From positions 113,157-177,156 of the forward strand of contig NZ_JH815208.1 of NCBI RefSeq assembly GCF_000296505.1: a DNA stretch of 64,000 bases. Reading direction: 5' to 3'. The notes below the pieces were generated by a model. That model had not been told where the DNA came from and made no database searches. It saw only the letters and a list, made by a program, of their open reading frames with translations. This DNA is from Schaalia turicensis ACS-279-V-Col4 (GTDB lineage Bacteria; Actinomycetota; Actinomycetes; Actinomycetales; Actinomycetaceae). Every line of letters begins with the position of its first letter. The stretch's first letter is position 1. The position numbers and the translations under genes were made by a program. This document shows positions 33,254 to 42,015 of the stretch, in pieces.

Positions 33254-34999
33254 ATGTTCACAACGCAGTTATCGCCAAGCAAGCGCGAAGAGGCGCTACG
33301 CAACATGGAGGAAAAGCCGCTTGATGTTTTAGTGATTGGCGGAGGTGTTACGGGAGCGGGGATCGCACTGGATGCTGCAAGCCGTGGTTTACGAGTCGGT
33401 ATAGTCGAGGCGCAAGACTGGGCCTCCGGCACTTCGTCGCGATCTTCAAAGCTGGTGCACGGTGGTCTGCGATACCTTTATCAACTTAATTTTGCCTTGG
33501 TTGCTGAGTCTTTGAGGGAACGTGGCTTATTACTTACCCACACGGCTCCACATTTGGTGAAAGCACAGCCTTTTTTGTGGCCCATAAAAATGCGCGTAAT
33601 AGAGCGGGCTTATTCGGCTGTTGGGGTGGGAATGTATGACGCCATCGCACAGTTTGCACATAGGGGTTCAGTGCCCATTCAAAAGCACTACTCGAAGAAA
33701 GGGTCATTGGAGCTTGCGCCCGCGTTGAAAAAAGACGCACTTATTGGCTCTTTGGTTTACTACGATGCCAGGGTGGATGACGCCCGTCTGGTGGTGAATC
33801 TGGTTCGCACGGCCGCTCAGTTTGGCGCTTTGGCTGCGAATCGTACCCAGGTTGTTGAAATGCTCAAGGATGGAAACAAGGTGGTTGGCGCCAAACTTCG
33901 TGATATGGAAACAGGCGCTGAACATGTGGTTAAGGCAAAATCCATCATTAACGCAACGGGAGTTTGGACTGAGAAAACACAGTCTCTTTCCGGTTCTACG
34001 GGTGGCTTGAAAGTTTTGGCCTCCAAGGGCATTCATATTGTTGTGCCGAAGGAAAAGATTGATTCCAAAGTTGGTTTATTCTTGCGCACAGAGAAGTCTG
34101 TGTTGTTTATAATCCCGTGGAAGCGTTATTGGGTTATAGGAACTACTGATACCAAATACCATGAAAACAGGTTGGAACCGGTACCTGATTCTGAGGATAT
34201 TGATTATCTGCTTGAACATGCGAACTCGGTGCTGGCTAACCCGCTAACACGTGATGACATCATTGGGGCTTTCGCTGGGCTACGGCCTTTGTTGCAGCCA
34301 GGAACTTTGGACGGAGATAAGGCTAAGTCAACCAAGGTTTCCAGGGAGCACACAGTTACCGAAGCTGCTCCGGGGCTCACTGTTATAGCAGGTGGGAAGC
34401 TTACGAGTTACAGGCAGATGGCTGAAGATGCTGTTGATTTTGCCTTGGGTAAGGAGCTGGCTAAGCAAATGCCGTGCGTTACCAGAAGCACTCCGCTTTC
34501 TGGAGCTGTTGACTATGAAGCTATGTGGGAACAGCGTGAGGCGCTGGCAAAGAAAAACGGTTTGAGCGTGGATCACGTAGAAGATCTGTTAAACAGGTAC
34601 GGAAGTGATATCAAGCTGATTTTCAAAATGATTGAGAAGGATCCTTCTTTAGGGAAGGAGCTTAAGGGCGCTGAAGAGTATCTGCGTGCAGAAATAGCGT
34701 TTGGTGTTTTGCATGAGGGCGCTTTGCATGTGGAAGACTTACTGGCGCGCCGCACCAGACTCTCTTACGAGCATCGGGATCGCGGATTGGCTGTTATTGA
34801 CGAGGTTGCGACAATATCTGCGGATATTCTTGGCTGGGACGAGGCGGCCAAGGCGCATGAGATAGAAAACTACAAGGCGCGGTGTGATGCCGAAGAAAAG
34901 GCAGAGGCTATAGTTAGCGAAGCCGAAGCGCAAAAGGTACGTGAGCAGGCGGCGCCTATAACCGAATTTGTTGACGTGTCTCCGCAAATTGACGGTTAA
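33254..34999 (+). CDS. glpD: Aerobic glycerol-3-phosphate dehydrogenase
   Basis: This 581-residue FAD enzyme oxidises glycerol-3-phosphate to dihydroxyacetone phosphate and passes electrons to the quinone pool at the membrane. The FAD-binding loop VIGGGVTGAGIALDAASRG lies near residues 23-43. The family block SGTSSRSSKLVHGGLRYL follows near 60-78, and RVDDARLVVNLVRTA and WVIGTTDT are also present. The C-terminal helical domain is complete. ATG 33254 (GGAG ahead) is chosen over an earlier in-frame start at 33215. It stands alone, ends with a terminator, and is preceded by an iron box, which is unusual for this gene. Confidence 0.95.
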   Translation: MFTTQLSPSKREEALRNMEEKPLDVLVIGGGVTGAGIALDAASRGLRVGIVEAQDWASGTSSRSSKLVHGGLRYLYQLNFALVAESLRERGLLLTHTAPHLVKAQPFLWPIKMRVIERAYSAVGVGMYDAIAQFAHRGSVPIQKHYSKKGSLELAPALKKDALIGSLVYYDARVDDARLVVNLVRTAAQFGALAANRTQVVEMLKDGNKVVGAKLRDMETGAEHVVKAKSIINATGVWTEKTQSLSGSTGGLKVLASKGIHIVVPKEKIDSKVGLFLRTEKSVLFIIPWKRYWVIGTTDTKYHENRLEPVPDSEDIDYLLEHANSVLANPLTRDDIIGAFAGLRPLLQPGTLDGDKAKSTKVSREHTVTEAAPGLTVIAGGKLTSYRQMAEDAVDFALGKELAKQMPCVTRSTPLSGAVDYEAMWEQREALAKKNGLSVDHVEDLLNRYGSDIKLIFKMIEKDPSLGKELKGAEEYLRAEIAFGVLHEGALHVEDLLARRTRLSYEHRDRGLAVIDEVATISADILGWDEAAKAHEIENYKARCDAEEKAEAIVSEAEAQKVREQAAPITEFVDVSPQIDG

Positions 35000-35034
35000 A
35001 TCCGTGGGGATTTTTCCCTTTTAAATCGCTGACT

Positions 35035-35069
35035 CTAAGGCCTTGGAGGCGTGTACTCCAAGGCCTTAG
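35035..35069 (+). terminator. Terminator-like hairpin after glpD
   Basis: CTAAGGCCTTGGAG pairs perfectly with CTCCAAGGCCTTAG around a 7-base loop, 36 bases after the glpD stop. There is no good T run, so termination may be weak or in both directions. Confidence 0.7.
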
Positions 35070-35215
35070 ACGCGCTTCGGATGCCACTAGACCCGCTCTG
35101 GCAACAGAGCAAAATTCAGTTTTAGGCGCTTGCTGTAAAAGCACTTTCGATAATGCGATATTCGGGCTAATGCCCGAGAAATAAGACAATATCATTCTAA
35201 GTTTACTGACCTAGA

Positions 35216-35300
35216 ACCACCCCCACGACCGCACCAAGTACACCCCACGCGACACATCCAGGCTCAAACACCCAAAACCGTCGCACTAAGTGCAGCCGGT
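35216..35300. repeat. Dispersed repeat copy B (partner at 3165-3250)
   Basis: The 18-bp block (35216-35232) and the 61-bp block (35240-35300) match copy A but in the reverse order. A further short match (CAGACGAT) follows at 35342. No gene is intact around it. Confidence 0.6.
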
Positions 35301-35434
35301 AACGTGATGAGCTTGGATCGCAGATAACGGCTGGGTTCACGCAGACGATTGGGAACATCTTGGCTGACCACCCGACTGCAGATCGAAACGCCCGACCCGA
35401 TGAATGTTTGGAAGGCTCGGCTTTGAGACGCTGA
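35301..35434. other. Debris between repeat and pirin fragment
   Basis: No intact gene is seen; the sequence reads as decayed coding DNA. Confidence 0.3.
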
Positions 35435-35734
35435 TCAGGCCCGCACGTCTAACCGAGCGACGGGCTCGACGTTGAGGCGCGGTTTGATAGTGACGCGCGG
35501 GAACTCCGGAGCAACGCCCATGCCGCCAACGTCTAAGACCCTGTCGGGACCGTAATGGTCAACAAAGCACCACGCGCCAATGAGGGACCGGCGTTGGAGT
35601 AGCGTGCGTGCGACAGTCATTGCGCACAAGCCTCCAAGAGGGACTGCGCGCAAGGTCAGAATCTCTACCTTCGCTCCGTCAACGCAGTGCGGGGCTAGGG
35701 GCGATGCATCCACCTCAGGTGGTTTGAGTTCCAC
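35435..35734 (-). pseudogene. Pirin-family protein, N-terminal fragment
   Basis: The frame reads VEILTLRAVPLGGLCAMTVARTLLQRRSLIGAWCFVDHYGPDRVLDVGGMGVAPEFPR. The GAWCFVDHYGP block is the hallmark of pirin N-terminal cupins. The next conserved part (the HPH motif and beyond) is lost: the frame continues into unrelated residues and stops at 35435. Truncated. Confidence 0.8.
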
Positions 35735-35929
35735 GTTGGGTATCGCGCTTCCCCTTTTTTCAGTATTCGCCTTTTGGCTGTGTGGTTGGTGTTTTTGTCT
35801 TTCAGCCTAGGCGTAAACAGTGCTGATCATGGGGGACGAGGCTCATGTGCGGGTATACATAATGACGCGCCACCGAACCGGTGAGATTCGACGGCGCACC
35901 ATTGTGTGATCAGGACTAGGTCCTTGTAA
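35735..35929. other. Non-coding region
   Basis: No gene or structure seen between the pirin and sorting-signal fragments. Confidence 0.3.
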
Positions 35930-36095
35930 TCAAATGGGTCGCATGAGGTTCTTCTTGCGACGTGTCACCAGAAGAGCTCCATCTGCTGTCATCAGGCCAC
36001 CGAGGGCCAGCAGTGTCAGGATTCCGGAAGCACCGGCCTTCGACAACTTCGTCTTCGGTGAAGCCGGAGGGGTCGGAGGAACAATCGGCTGGTGA
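35930..36095 (-). pseudogene. Surface-protein C-terminus with sorting-signal-like end
   Basis: The frame reads HQPIVPPTPPASPKTKLSKAG, then a hydrophobic stretch ILTLLALGGLMTADGALLV and the basic tail TRRKKNLMRPI. This is the layout of a sortase-substrate C-terminus, but LSKAG is not a functional LPxTG/LAxTG motif and the remainder of the protein is missing. It is likely a remnant of a second surface protein next to the intact one. Confidence 0.6.
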
Positions 36096-36099
36096 GTAT

Positions 36100-36148
36100 A
36101 GGAACGGAGCCAAGAATAAGATTTTGTCATATTCTTGGCTCCGTTCCT
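36100..36148 (-). terminator. Perfect 19-bp hairpin after the adhesin gene
   Basis: AGGAACGGAGCCAAGAATA pairs exactly with its complement around an 11-base loop, 19 bases past the adhesin stop. It is likely a bidirectional transcription end, although the T run is short. Confidence 0.75.
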
Positions 36149-36166
36149 TTTCAACTAGCTAGGAAG

Positions 36167-37825
36167 TTACTCCTTTGAGCGCTTTCGAGTAGATAGTCCA
36201 ATAACTCCTACTGCGAACATAGCGGCTCCAATCCCGAGAAGATTGCTGCTAGATAGGCCTGTTAACGCAAGCGAACGTTCCTTGGCCTGCGCCTTTGGCT
36301 GCGGGGTACAGGTTTGGAGTTCAGCATCGGTCATCTCGCGAGTACGATTTACGTCTTCTGTGGTGGCCTTGTCAGTATCGAGAACCCACGTCTTGCTGGC
36401 GGTATCCCACTTGTATGGCGTGGTCGTCACAGTGAAGGTCTCAGTGACCTGCTTCTTCTTGTTGCAATCAGACTGCGGATTCTTCGCCGGCGACTCCTTA
36501 ACATCCGCCTTTGGCTGCGGGGTACAGGTTTGGAGTTCAGCATCGGTCATCTCGCGAGTACGATTTACGTCTTCTGTGGTGGCCTTGTCAGTATCGAGAA
36601 CCCACGTCTTGCTGGCGGTATCCCACTTGTATGGCGTGGTCGTCACAGTGAAGGTCTCAGTGACCTGCTTCTTCTTGCAATCAGACTGCGGATTCTTCGC
36701 CGGCGACTCCTTAACATCCGCCTTTGGCTGCGGGGTGTCTGGCGCTACGGTCTTTTTATCTACCATCGCGATAACTGGAATGCGCTCTTGCGGGGTGTCC
36801 TTGGAGCTAATGAAACGCTGGTAATTCGAAAGGTTTGGGATGTAAACGCCGATGTTTTTATCAACAATGTCGCTATCTGAATTTGAATCCTCAGCATAGG
36901 CAATGATTTTCTCGTATGCTGCTTTAACTTTTGCTCCCTCAGGAGTATCAATTCTTCCGAAACCGTGAGTTTTCTGGGAATCTACGCCATCTTTAGCTAC
37001 TATTTCGCGGATTTTCTCTAAGGTGAAAGAGTCTGACCAGTAGTAGACAGCAAGCTGAGTAGCTGCGCGGAACTCGGTGGAAGTCAGCCCAGTGCCAAAA
37101 GTTTTCTTGTTATTTGGATAGCCGGCCTCGATGACCTTACGAATTTTAAGAGCAAGAGTAGCTGGATCTTGCACCTTGGGAGTATTGGCATACTGAGCCA
37201 AGCCATCGAAAACATAGCGTGCTGTGAAATTGACTTCTTTCCCAGTCACATCTGGGTCGATGTTTTCACCATAGTTATAAGAGTCCGGTGGTTGGTTCAG
37301 ATCCATATTGAAGCAATAAATGACCTCGTCTCCTGCGGCAGACTCGTTTTTAGTATCCCGATCAACATAGTAGTTTTTGCCGTAAGGATTCTGTCCCCAA
37401 TGAGGAGTTTCGTCATTGAAATCGTTATAGGCTCTTACTGGAGTTGCGTCTACCGGAGAAAAGCTCAAAACTGTTGACGGGGCTTCGATTGTGCCTTTAT
37501 CTGTTACGGTAAAGCTGATCGGCTCTGCTACATCATAGTCCTTCGGTGCAGAAGTTTCGGTAAGCGTATATGTACCAGGAGCAAGCTTTACTTCATGCGG
37601 GCTTGTTGATGATGTCCAGGTTTGTGGATCGCCTCCCGGAATTGAGAGGCTTAAGTGTGCATCTTTGAGCTCAGAAGAAGTATTATCTTCCGCTACTTTG
37701 CTTATCCTGACGGGGTAAGTGGCGGAATCCGCAGCGGAAGCTTGAGCGGTTGCTATTCCGCCAGTGAGTATGAGAGCGCTCGTCGATATAGCGACTATTA
37801 ATGATTTGCGAAAAGTGGGCAACAT
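36167..37825 (-). CDS. Thioester-domain surface adhesin with LALTG sorting signal
   Basis: This 552-residue cell-wall protein has a signal peptide (residues 1-31) and a prealbumin/SpaA-like domain (about 36-125). A thioester (TQXA) domain (about 130-345) follows: Cys171 in VIYCFN and Gln257 in ATQLAVYYW are the pair expected to form the internal thioester that binds host surfaces covalently. Two near-identical ~71-residue repeats follow, then LALTG, a hydrophobic helix and RKRSKE. LAxTG is typical of class E sortases in actinobacteria. ATG 37825 has AAAGGTG ahead. The repeat number can vary by recombination. Confidence 0.88.
   Translation of the reverse strand: MLPTFRKSLIVAISTSALILTGGIATAQASAADSATYPVRISKVAEDNTSSELKDAHLSLSIPGGDPQTWTSSTSPHEVKLAPGTYTLTETSAPKDYDVAEPISFTVTDKGTIEAPSTVLSFSPVDATPVRAYNDFNDETPHWGQNPYGKNYYVDRDTKNESAAGDEVIYCFNMDLNQPPDSYNYGENIDPDVTGKEVNFTARYVFDGLAQYANTPKVQDPATLALKIRKVIEAGYPNNKKTFGTGLTSTEFRAATQLAVYYWSDSFTLEKIREIVAKDGVDSQKTHGFGRIDTPEGAKVKAAYEKIIAYAEDSNSDSDIVDKNIGVYIPNLSNYQRFISSKDTPQERIPVIAMVDKKTVAPDTPQPKADVKESPAKNPQSDCKKKQVTETFTVTTTPYKWDTASKTWVLDTDKATTEDVNRTREMTDAELQTCTPQPKADVKESPAKNPQSDCNKKKQVTETFTVTTTPYKWDTASKTWVLDTDKATTEDVNRTREMTDAELQTCTPQPKAQAKERSLALTGLSSSNLLGIGAAMFAVGVIGLSTRKRSKE
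36291..36719 (-). repeat. Two tandem repeats in the adhesin gene (216 and 213 bp)
   Basis: Units 36291-36506 and 36507-36719 are almost identical and differ by one codon (an extra Asn before KKKQ). Each encodes PQPKADVKESPAKNPQSDC..., TETFTVTTTPYKWDTASKTWV and TREMTDAELQTCT. The near identity at DNA level means recent duplication or ongoing homogenisation. Confidence 0.9.
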
Positions 37826-38329
37826 TATACATTCACCTTTCTTGGTAGATGCACGCTGTTATGGTTGCATCCTAAGCGGTTTCTGTAGAAAAAATGGCGT
37901 TTTAATAGGAAAAATGCTGATATCATCGCAAGAAATGAGTGACAAATGTCACATTATGGAAAATTCTTTAGGAGCATGTTCCGTATGCCCTATTAGCTAA
38001 ATTTTTACGTCTAGTCGATCTAAATATTTGAGCGGGCGACGGGATCCCCAGTGCCACACCGCGGCACAGTGGGCCCATTTCAATTCCCGGCCCGACACTA
38101 AAACCGACACGCCATCTAAAGCACCACGTTTGCGCCTATAGCCCCACAATTCGGGCATTAGCACTAAAACCGACCACAAGGGAACAACCTTGTGGCCGGC
38201 TACAAGAGACTTAGACGTTCATTTTGATACAAGACTGGCTTGGGGGCAGATTCATTCGGTAGGGGGTGTTTTCCAAAGACGGGGGTAGAATTGCTGGTTT
38301 TTATTGCTGTGAGCGAGTTAGCTGGCCGA
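37826..38329. other. Gap between adhesin and prophage end
   Basis: No gene is seen. The segment holds the adhesin promoter, two CACTAAAACCGAC repeats (38096 and 38163 areas) and an 8-bp stem CCACAAGG/CCTTGTGG at 38174-38195. The prophage attachment site should lie in this interval, just past the recombinase 3' end, but I cannot point to the core. Confidence 0.4.
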
Positions 38330-39883
38330 TTATTCGTCTTTGAAGATGACGCTGATGGCTCCATTAGCGTTGATAATGGCGTGGTCGACGAGGGTGTTCC
38401 ATGCTTGGTCGCTGTATGCGAGTGGTGGCAGGGTGGCGAGGTAGAAGTGGACTTTGATGGCTTGTGCTCGGCGGTGGCGCAGATCGTCGATCTTGTCGGT
38501 GATGTGCTGGTGCTCGGTCTCGAGTTGGCGGTGTCGGGTTTCGAGCTGGTGGTAGCGGCGGTCGTAGTCGTCGGGGTCGTGGGCTGTGGCTGCTGCGGTG
38601 GTGATGAGTTGGTTCATCAGCGTGATCGTTTCTTCGATCCGCTCCCCTAGCGTGGCCTGCTGAGTTTCCAACTCGCGGGTGTCGTAGACGGTTTCGTCGA
38701 GCAGGCACATGGTGTCATCGAGAACGTCAGTGTTGGTGACGCGCTCAGCCAGGGCGGCGACGAAGGCGTTTTTGATCTGCTCCTCGGTGACGTGGGGTGT
38801 CGCGCAACGATGAATTTTCTTGTATTTGTTGTTGCAGCGCCAGATATAGCGGCGGTATTTGCTGGTGGAGTGCCACACTTTCCTCCCGAATGAGCCACTA
38901 CACTCGCTGCAGGTGATCTTGTTGGCAAAGGGGTGGGTATTAGAGGTGCCTTTGCCTGCGCGGCGGGCGAGTTCTGTTTGGACCACGTCCCAGGTGGCTG
39001 GGGTGATGATGGGTTCGTGGTTGCCGGTGACGTAGTACTGGGGTACTTCGCCTTCGTTGACTTTCATGGTTTTGGTCAGGAAGTCGGTAGTGAAGCTCTT
39101 TTGGAGCAGCGCGTCGCCTTTGTATTTCTCGTTGGTCAGGATCGATCGCACAGTCGAGGGCGACCAGATTTGTTTGCCACGCGGTGTAGGAATCTGATCA
39201 GCGGTGAGTTCTTTGGCGATGGTTTGAGGGGTTGCGCCTTCTAGGAAGCGGGCGTAAATGCGCCGCACGATCGGGGCTTGGGTTTCGTCGATGGCGAGGT
39301 TTCCCTCCTCGCCTTTCTTGTAGCCCAACAGTGAAGCGTAGGGAACCATGATTTTCCCGTCGGCGAAGCGTTTACGGTGGCCCCAGGTGACGTTCTCGGA
39401 AATTGAGCGGGATTCTTCTTGCGCCAGACTCGACATGATCGTGATGAGTAATTCGCCTTTGGCGTCAAAGGTGTAAATATTTTCCTTCTGAAAATAGACC
39501 TCGACGCCTGCATCCTTGAGCTTGCGCACGGTAGTGAGCGAGTCGACGGTGTTGCGAGCAAACCGGGACACACTCTTGGTGAGGATCAGGTCGATTTTGC
39601 CTGCCAGAGCGTCATCGATCATGGTTTGGAATCCTTCACGGCGTTTCATAGAAGTGCCAGAGATGCCCTCATCGGAATACATGCCCGCGAACTGCCAATC
39701 ATTACGGGAGCGAATGTAGGTGGTGTAGTAGTCGATTTGGGCCTCATACGAGGAGGTTTGTTCTTCCATCTCGGTAGAGACGCGAGCGTAGGCGGCGACC
39801 CTTCTGCGCGCTGGTACCCCAGACGGGGTTGTGACATTCCCAAATTTCTTTGTTGCGGGTATCGCTGTGACGGTGCGACTCAT
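38330..39883 (-). CDS. Large serine recombinase (integrase), first
   Basis: This 517-residue site-specific recombinase has the resolvase catalytic domain with the nucleophile in AAYARVSTEMEEQ (Ser36), the arginine motif LTKSVSRFARNT near 101-112, and a recombinase domain (about 175-290). It also has a zinc ribbon (CSECSGSFGRK ... WRCNNKYKKIHRC) and a long coiled-coil C-terminus with the family end LVDHAIINANGAISVIFKDE. It presumably integrates and excises the element. Its start overlaps the stop of the second recombinase by ATGA. A C-terminal fragment of a relative lies at 23217. Confidence 0.93.
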   Translation of the reverse strand: MSRTVTAIPATKKFGNVTTPSGVPARRRVAAYARVSTEMEEQTSSYEAQIDYYTTYIRSRNDWQFAGMYSDEGISGTSMKRREGFQTMIDDALAGKIDLILTKSVSRFARNTVDSLTTVRKLKDAGVEVYFQKENIYTFDAKGELLITIMSSLAQEESRSISENVTWGHRKRFADGKIMVPYASLLGYKKGEEGNLAIDETQAPIVRRIYARFLEGATPQTIAKELTADQIPTPRGKQIWSPSTVRSILTNEKYKGDALLQKSFTTDFLTKTMKVNEGEVPQYYVTGNHEPIITPATWDVVQTELARRAGKGTSNTHPFANKITCSECSGSFGRKVWHSTSKYRRYIWRCNNKYKKIHRCATPHVTEEQIKNAFVAALAERVTNTDVLDDTMCLLDETVYDTRELETQQATLGERIEETITLMNQLITTAAATAHDPDDYDRRYHQLETRHRQLETEHQHITDKIDDLRHRRAQAIKVHFYLATLPPLAYSDQAWNTLVDHAIINANGAISVIFKDE

Positions 39884-41136
39884 GCCAACCTCCCCTCACT
39901 GGTTAACCCCACTGGTGTCATGGTTCCATCCGCGAGGTGGAAGGTGAGCTGATGCTCGAAGGCCTCGATCATCACGATCTGCTCGCCAACCTGGACGGGG
40001 TCGAAACCCTGGGTGCCGAGCATGTATGCGCAGGCGTGTTCGAGGAGGCTTTCGCGTAGATTATGTCCGCCGCAGGGGTTGCCGTTCCCGGTGCAGGCAC
40101 TCCAGCAGCGCCAGAACTTGTATGAGGTTCCAGACTTGTAGGTGCGGGTTTTGCGTTGATAGCTCTTCCCACACGCACCACAACAGATTCGTCCAGTGAA
40201 TACGCCCGTGTTCTTTGACGGGGTCGCCGCCGGGCCCACCTCACGCCTGTGCGCGATTTCTGCTTGCACCGCGTCAAACATCGCCTCATCAATGATTGGT
40301 GGGAGGGCTTGCTCGACCCAGTATCGCGGCAGCTCCCCGTCGTTGAGGGCACGTGTGGGTGCTTGGATTGTGGGGCGGTACATTTTCTGCAGCATTTGGC
40401 AGCCCTTGTACCGCTCATTTTCGAGCATGCGACGAAACACGGACCCGTAGAACCGTCGCCCTCCCCGAGAGCGTTTACCTCCAGCATTGAGCATCGTCGC
40501 GGTTTTCTCCGGGCTGATCCCATCGAGATAATTAGCAAACAGTAAGCGCACAATCTTGGCTTCTTCGTCAATGATGGTGAACTCGCCGTTTGCCCAGCTA
40601 TAGCCGTAGACGACGAAAGAATTTGTGCCACCATTCTTGTACCGGTTGCGGATCGCCCATTTGACGTTCTGGGATAGTGAACGGGATTCTTCTTGAGCAA
40701 ACGACGCCAACAAGGTCAGTAGGAGTTCCCCGTCAGCGCTGAGGGTGTCGATCTGTTCACGCTCGAAACGCACCGCCACACCAAGATCTTTGAGCTCACG
40801 GACCGTAGCGAGCAGGTCGACAGTGTTGCGGGCAAGGCGAGAGATCGACTTCGTCAAAATAACGTCAATGCCGCCTGCCTTAGCGGTGTCCATGAGGTGT
40901 TTGAATCCATCGCGATGCTTGGTGGAGGTGCCGGTAATACCTTCGTCGATAAATACCCCGACATAGTCCCACCCAGGGGTGGATTGAATCAGATGGGAGT
41001 AGTACGATACCTGGGCGGCGATCGACGACAATTGCCGTTCGTGCTCAGTGGACACCCGCGCGTAGGCCGCTACCCTCAACCGCTGCGGCCGTGCTGGTCT
41101 CGCCGGGATCACCCTCATCTCACCCACGTATCTCAA
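39880..41136 (-). CDS. Large serine recombinase, second
   Basis: This 418-residue recombinase has its own nucleophile serine (AAYARVSTEHERQL near 24-36), LTKSISRLARNTVDLL near 93-108, and a zinc ribbon (CCGACGKSYQRK ... CWSACTGNGNPCGG). It lacks the long coiled coil of its neighbour, which may mean a heteromeric pair. Tandem serine recombinases of unequal length occur at the ends of several prophages and integrative elements. The ATG at 41136 or 41118 could be used. Catalytic residues look complete. Confidence 0.92.
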   Translation of the reverse strand: MRYVGEMRVIPARPARPQRLRVAAYARVSTEHERQLSSIAAQVSYYSHLIQSTPGWDYVGVFIDEGITGTSTKHRDGFKHLMDTAKAGGIDVILTKSISRLARNTVDLLATVRELKDLGVAVRFEREQIDTLSADGELLLTLLASFAQEESRSLSQNVKWAIRNRYKNGGTNSFVVYGYSWANGEFTIIDEEAKIVRLLFANYLDGISPEKTATMLNAGGKRSRGGRRFYGSVFRRMLENERYKGCQMLQKMYRPTIQAPTRALNDGELPRYWVEQALPPIIDEAMFDAVQAEIAHRREVGPAATPSKNTGVFTGRICCGACGKSYQRKTRTYKSGTSYKFWRCWSACTGNGNPCGGHNLRESLLEHACAYMLGTQGFDPVQVGEQIVMIEAFEHQLTFHLADGTMTPVGLTSEGRLA

Positions 41137-41200
41137 TCTCCTTACACTGCTCGTTTCCCCTAATAAATAAGGGGTTCAGCTGGTTGTATCCATCTACGCT

Positions 41201-41389
41201 CTAAACCCGCGTTTTATCCAGTCGAACCCGCAAAATCAGCCCACCAACAACAGCAGGAAACTCCCCCGCCACACGAGTCAACACCACGCGGGCTTCACTG
41301 TCCGTCAGTGCACCAGTGTCAGTGAGCCGATCAATGAACCCCACAACCCTGGCTAGATCAACCTCGGCATCAAACACGCCCTTGGTCAT
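41201..41389 (-). CDS. Small protein in the recombinase operon
   Basis: I do not recognise this 62-residue protein (MTKGVFDAEVDLARVVGFIDRLTDTGALTDSEARVVLTRVAGEF then a hydrophobic VVGGLILRV). Its start overlaps the stop of the zinc-finger gene by ATGA, so it is translated with it. A role in recombinase control or excision is possible from position only. Confidence 0.6.
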   Translation of the reverse strand: MTKGVFDAEVDLARVVGFIDRLTDTGALTDSEARVVLTRVAGEFPAVVGGLILRVRLDKTRV

Positions 41390-41802
41390 CGACTGCCACC
41401 CTTGGTGCCGAACCGGTGGCGGATGTAGCAGGCATGGCAGCAGTACTTACGCCCCGCATTCCCATACGCTTGAAAAGGCATGTCACAGTTTGCGCACGTG
41501 AACTCATAGAAGGCTTTGCGGGTGCCTGCTTCTGGGTGGGTATGCCAGAACGCCCGCCGATGCTCGCTACAGCAAAATGATGGTTTCTTCCCATCCGCGC
41601 GTTGCGACAGTTTGATTCCGCACCAGCGGCACCACCGCCCATCAGGGTCAGCTTTCGCTGTTGGTTCGATACCTGTGCGGGTGACATAGGCGCGGATCTG
41701 ATCGCGGCTGACCGCAAGACGTGCAGCGATCGCCTTATACCCAAGCCCGCCCAAGCGCATGCGCCTGGCTGCTTGTTTTTCTCTCTCATCTAACGCCATC
41801 AC
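41386..41802 (-). CDS. Zinc-finger helix-turn-helix DNA-binding protein
   Basis: This ~138-residue protein has an N-terminal HTH (REKQAARRMRLGGLGYKAIAARLAVSRDQIRAYVTRTG) and three zinc-binding pairs: CRWCG, CCSEHRRAFW and CANC ... YCCHACYIRH. Proteins of this type often precede serine recombinases in prophages and may set excision direction or regulate them. It sits between the lysis genes and the recombinases, and a structured RNA copy lies in its 5' leader. Confidence 0.8.
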   Translation of the reverse strand: MMALDEREKQAARRMRLGGLGYKAIAARLAVSRDQIRAYVTRTGIEPTAKADPDGRWCRWCGIKLSQRADGKKPSFCCSEHRRAFWHTHPEAGTRKAFYEFTCANCDMPFQAYGNAGRKYCCHACYIRHRFGTKGGSR

Positions 41803-41838
41803 TGGCCTCCTCTCCGTAGAAGGCCACGAATGCGTGCC

Positions 41839-41914
41839 GAGTTAACCCTTCGCCGGAGGTCGCGTGTGGGCCTTCTGCCCATACGCCCTCGGGCACCTGC
41901 GAATCCGGACGGGT
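41839..41914 (-). ncRNA. Candidate structured RNA, copy R1
   Basis: On the minus strand, nested pairs are ACCC/GGGT (41911-41914 with 41845-41848), CCGG/CCGG (41905-41908 with 41853-41856) and AGGT/ACCT (41895-41898 with 41857-41860). Two hairpins lie inside: GCCC-GA-GGGC (41885-41894) and TGGGC-AGAAG-GCCCA (41867-41881). It shares CCGTCCGGATT-C-G and GGGCGTATGGGC with copies R3 (58171-58260) and, less closely, R2 (52070-52164). It lies about 40 bases ahead of the zinc-finger gene, so a leader or regulatory role is possible. Family unknown to me. Confidence 0.6.
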
Positions 41915-41938
41915 AAGAAAACCTCAAGAATGATGAAA

Positions 41939-41994
41939 AGCCCCGCCACCACCGGCTCCCCGAGAATCTGGGAAGTCACAGTGGTGACGGGGCT
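41939..41994 (-). terminator. Rho-independent terminator of the lysis genes
   Basis: AGCCCCG-CCACCAC pairs with GTGGTG-ACGGGGCT across a 26-base loop, followed on the minus strand by TTTTC. It lies 22 bases past the endolysin stop. Confidence 0.85.
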
Positions 41995-42015
41995 AAGTTC
42001 GTTGACCTCTAGCTG

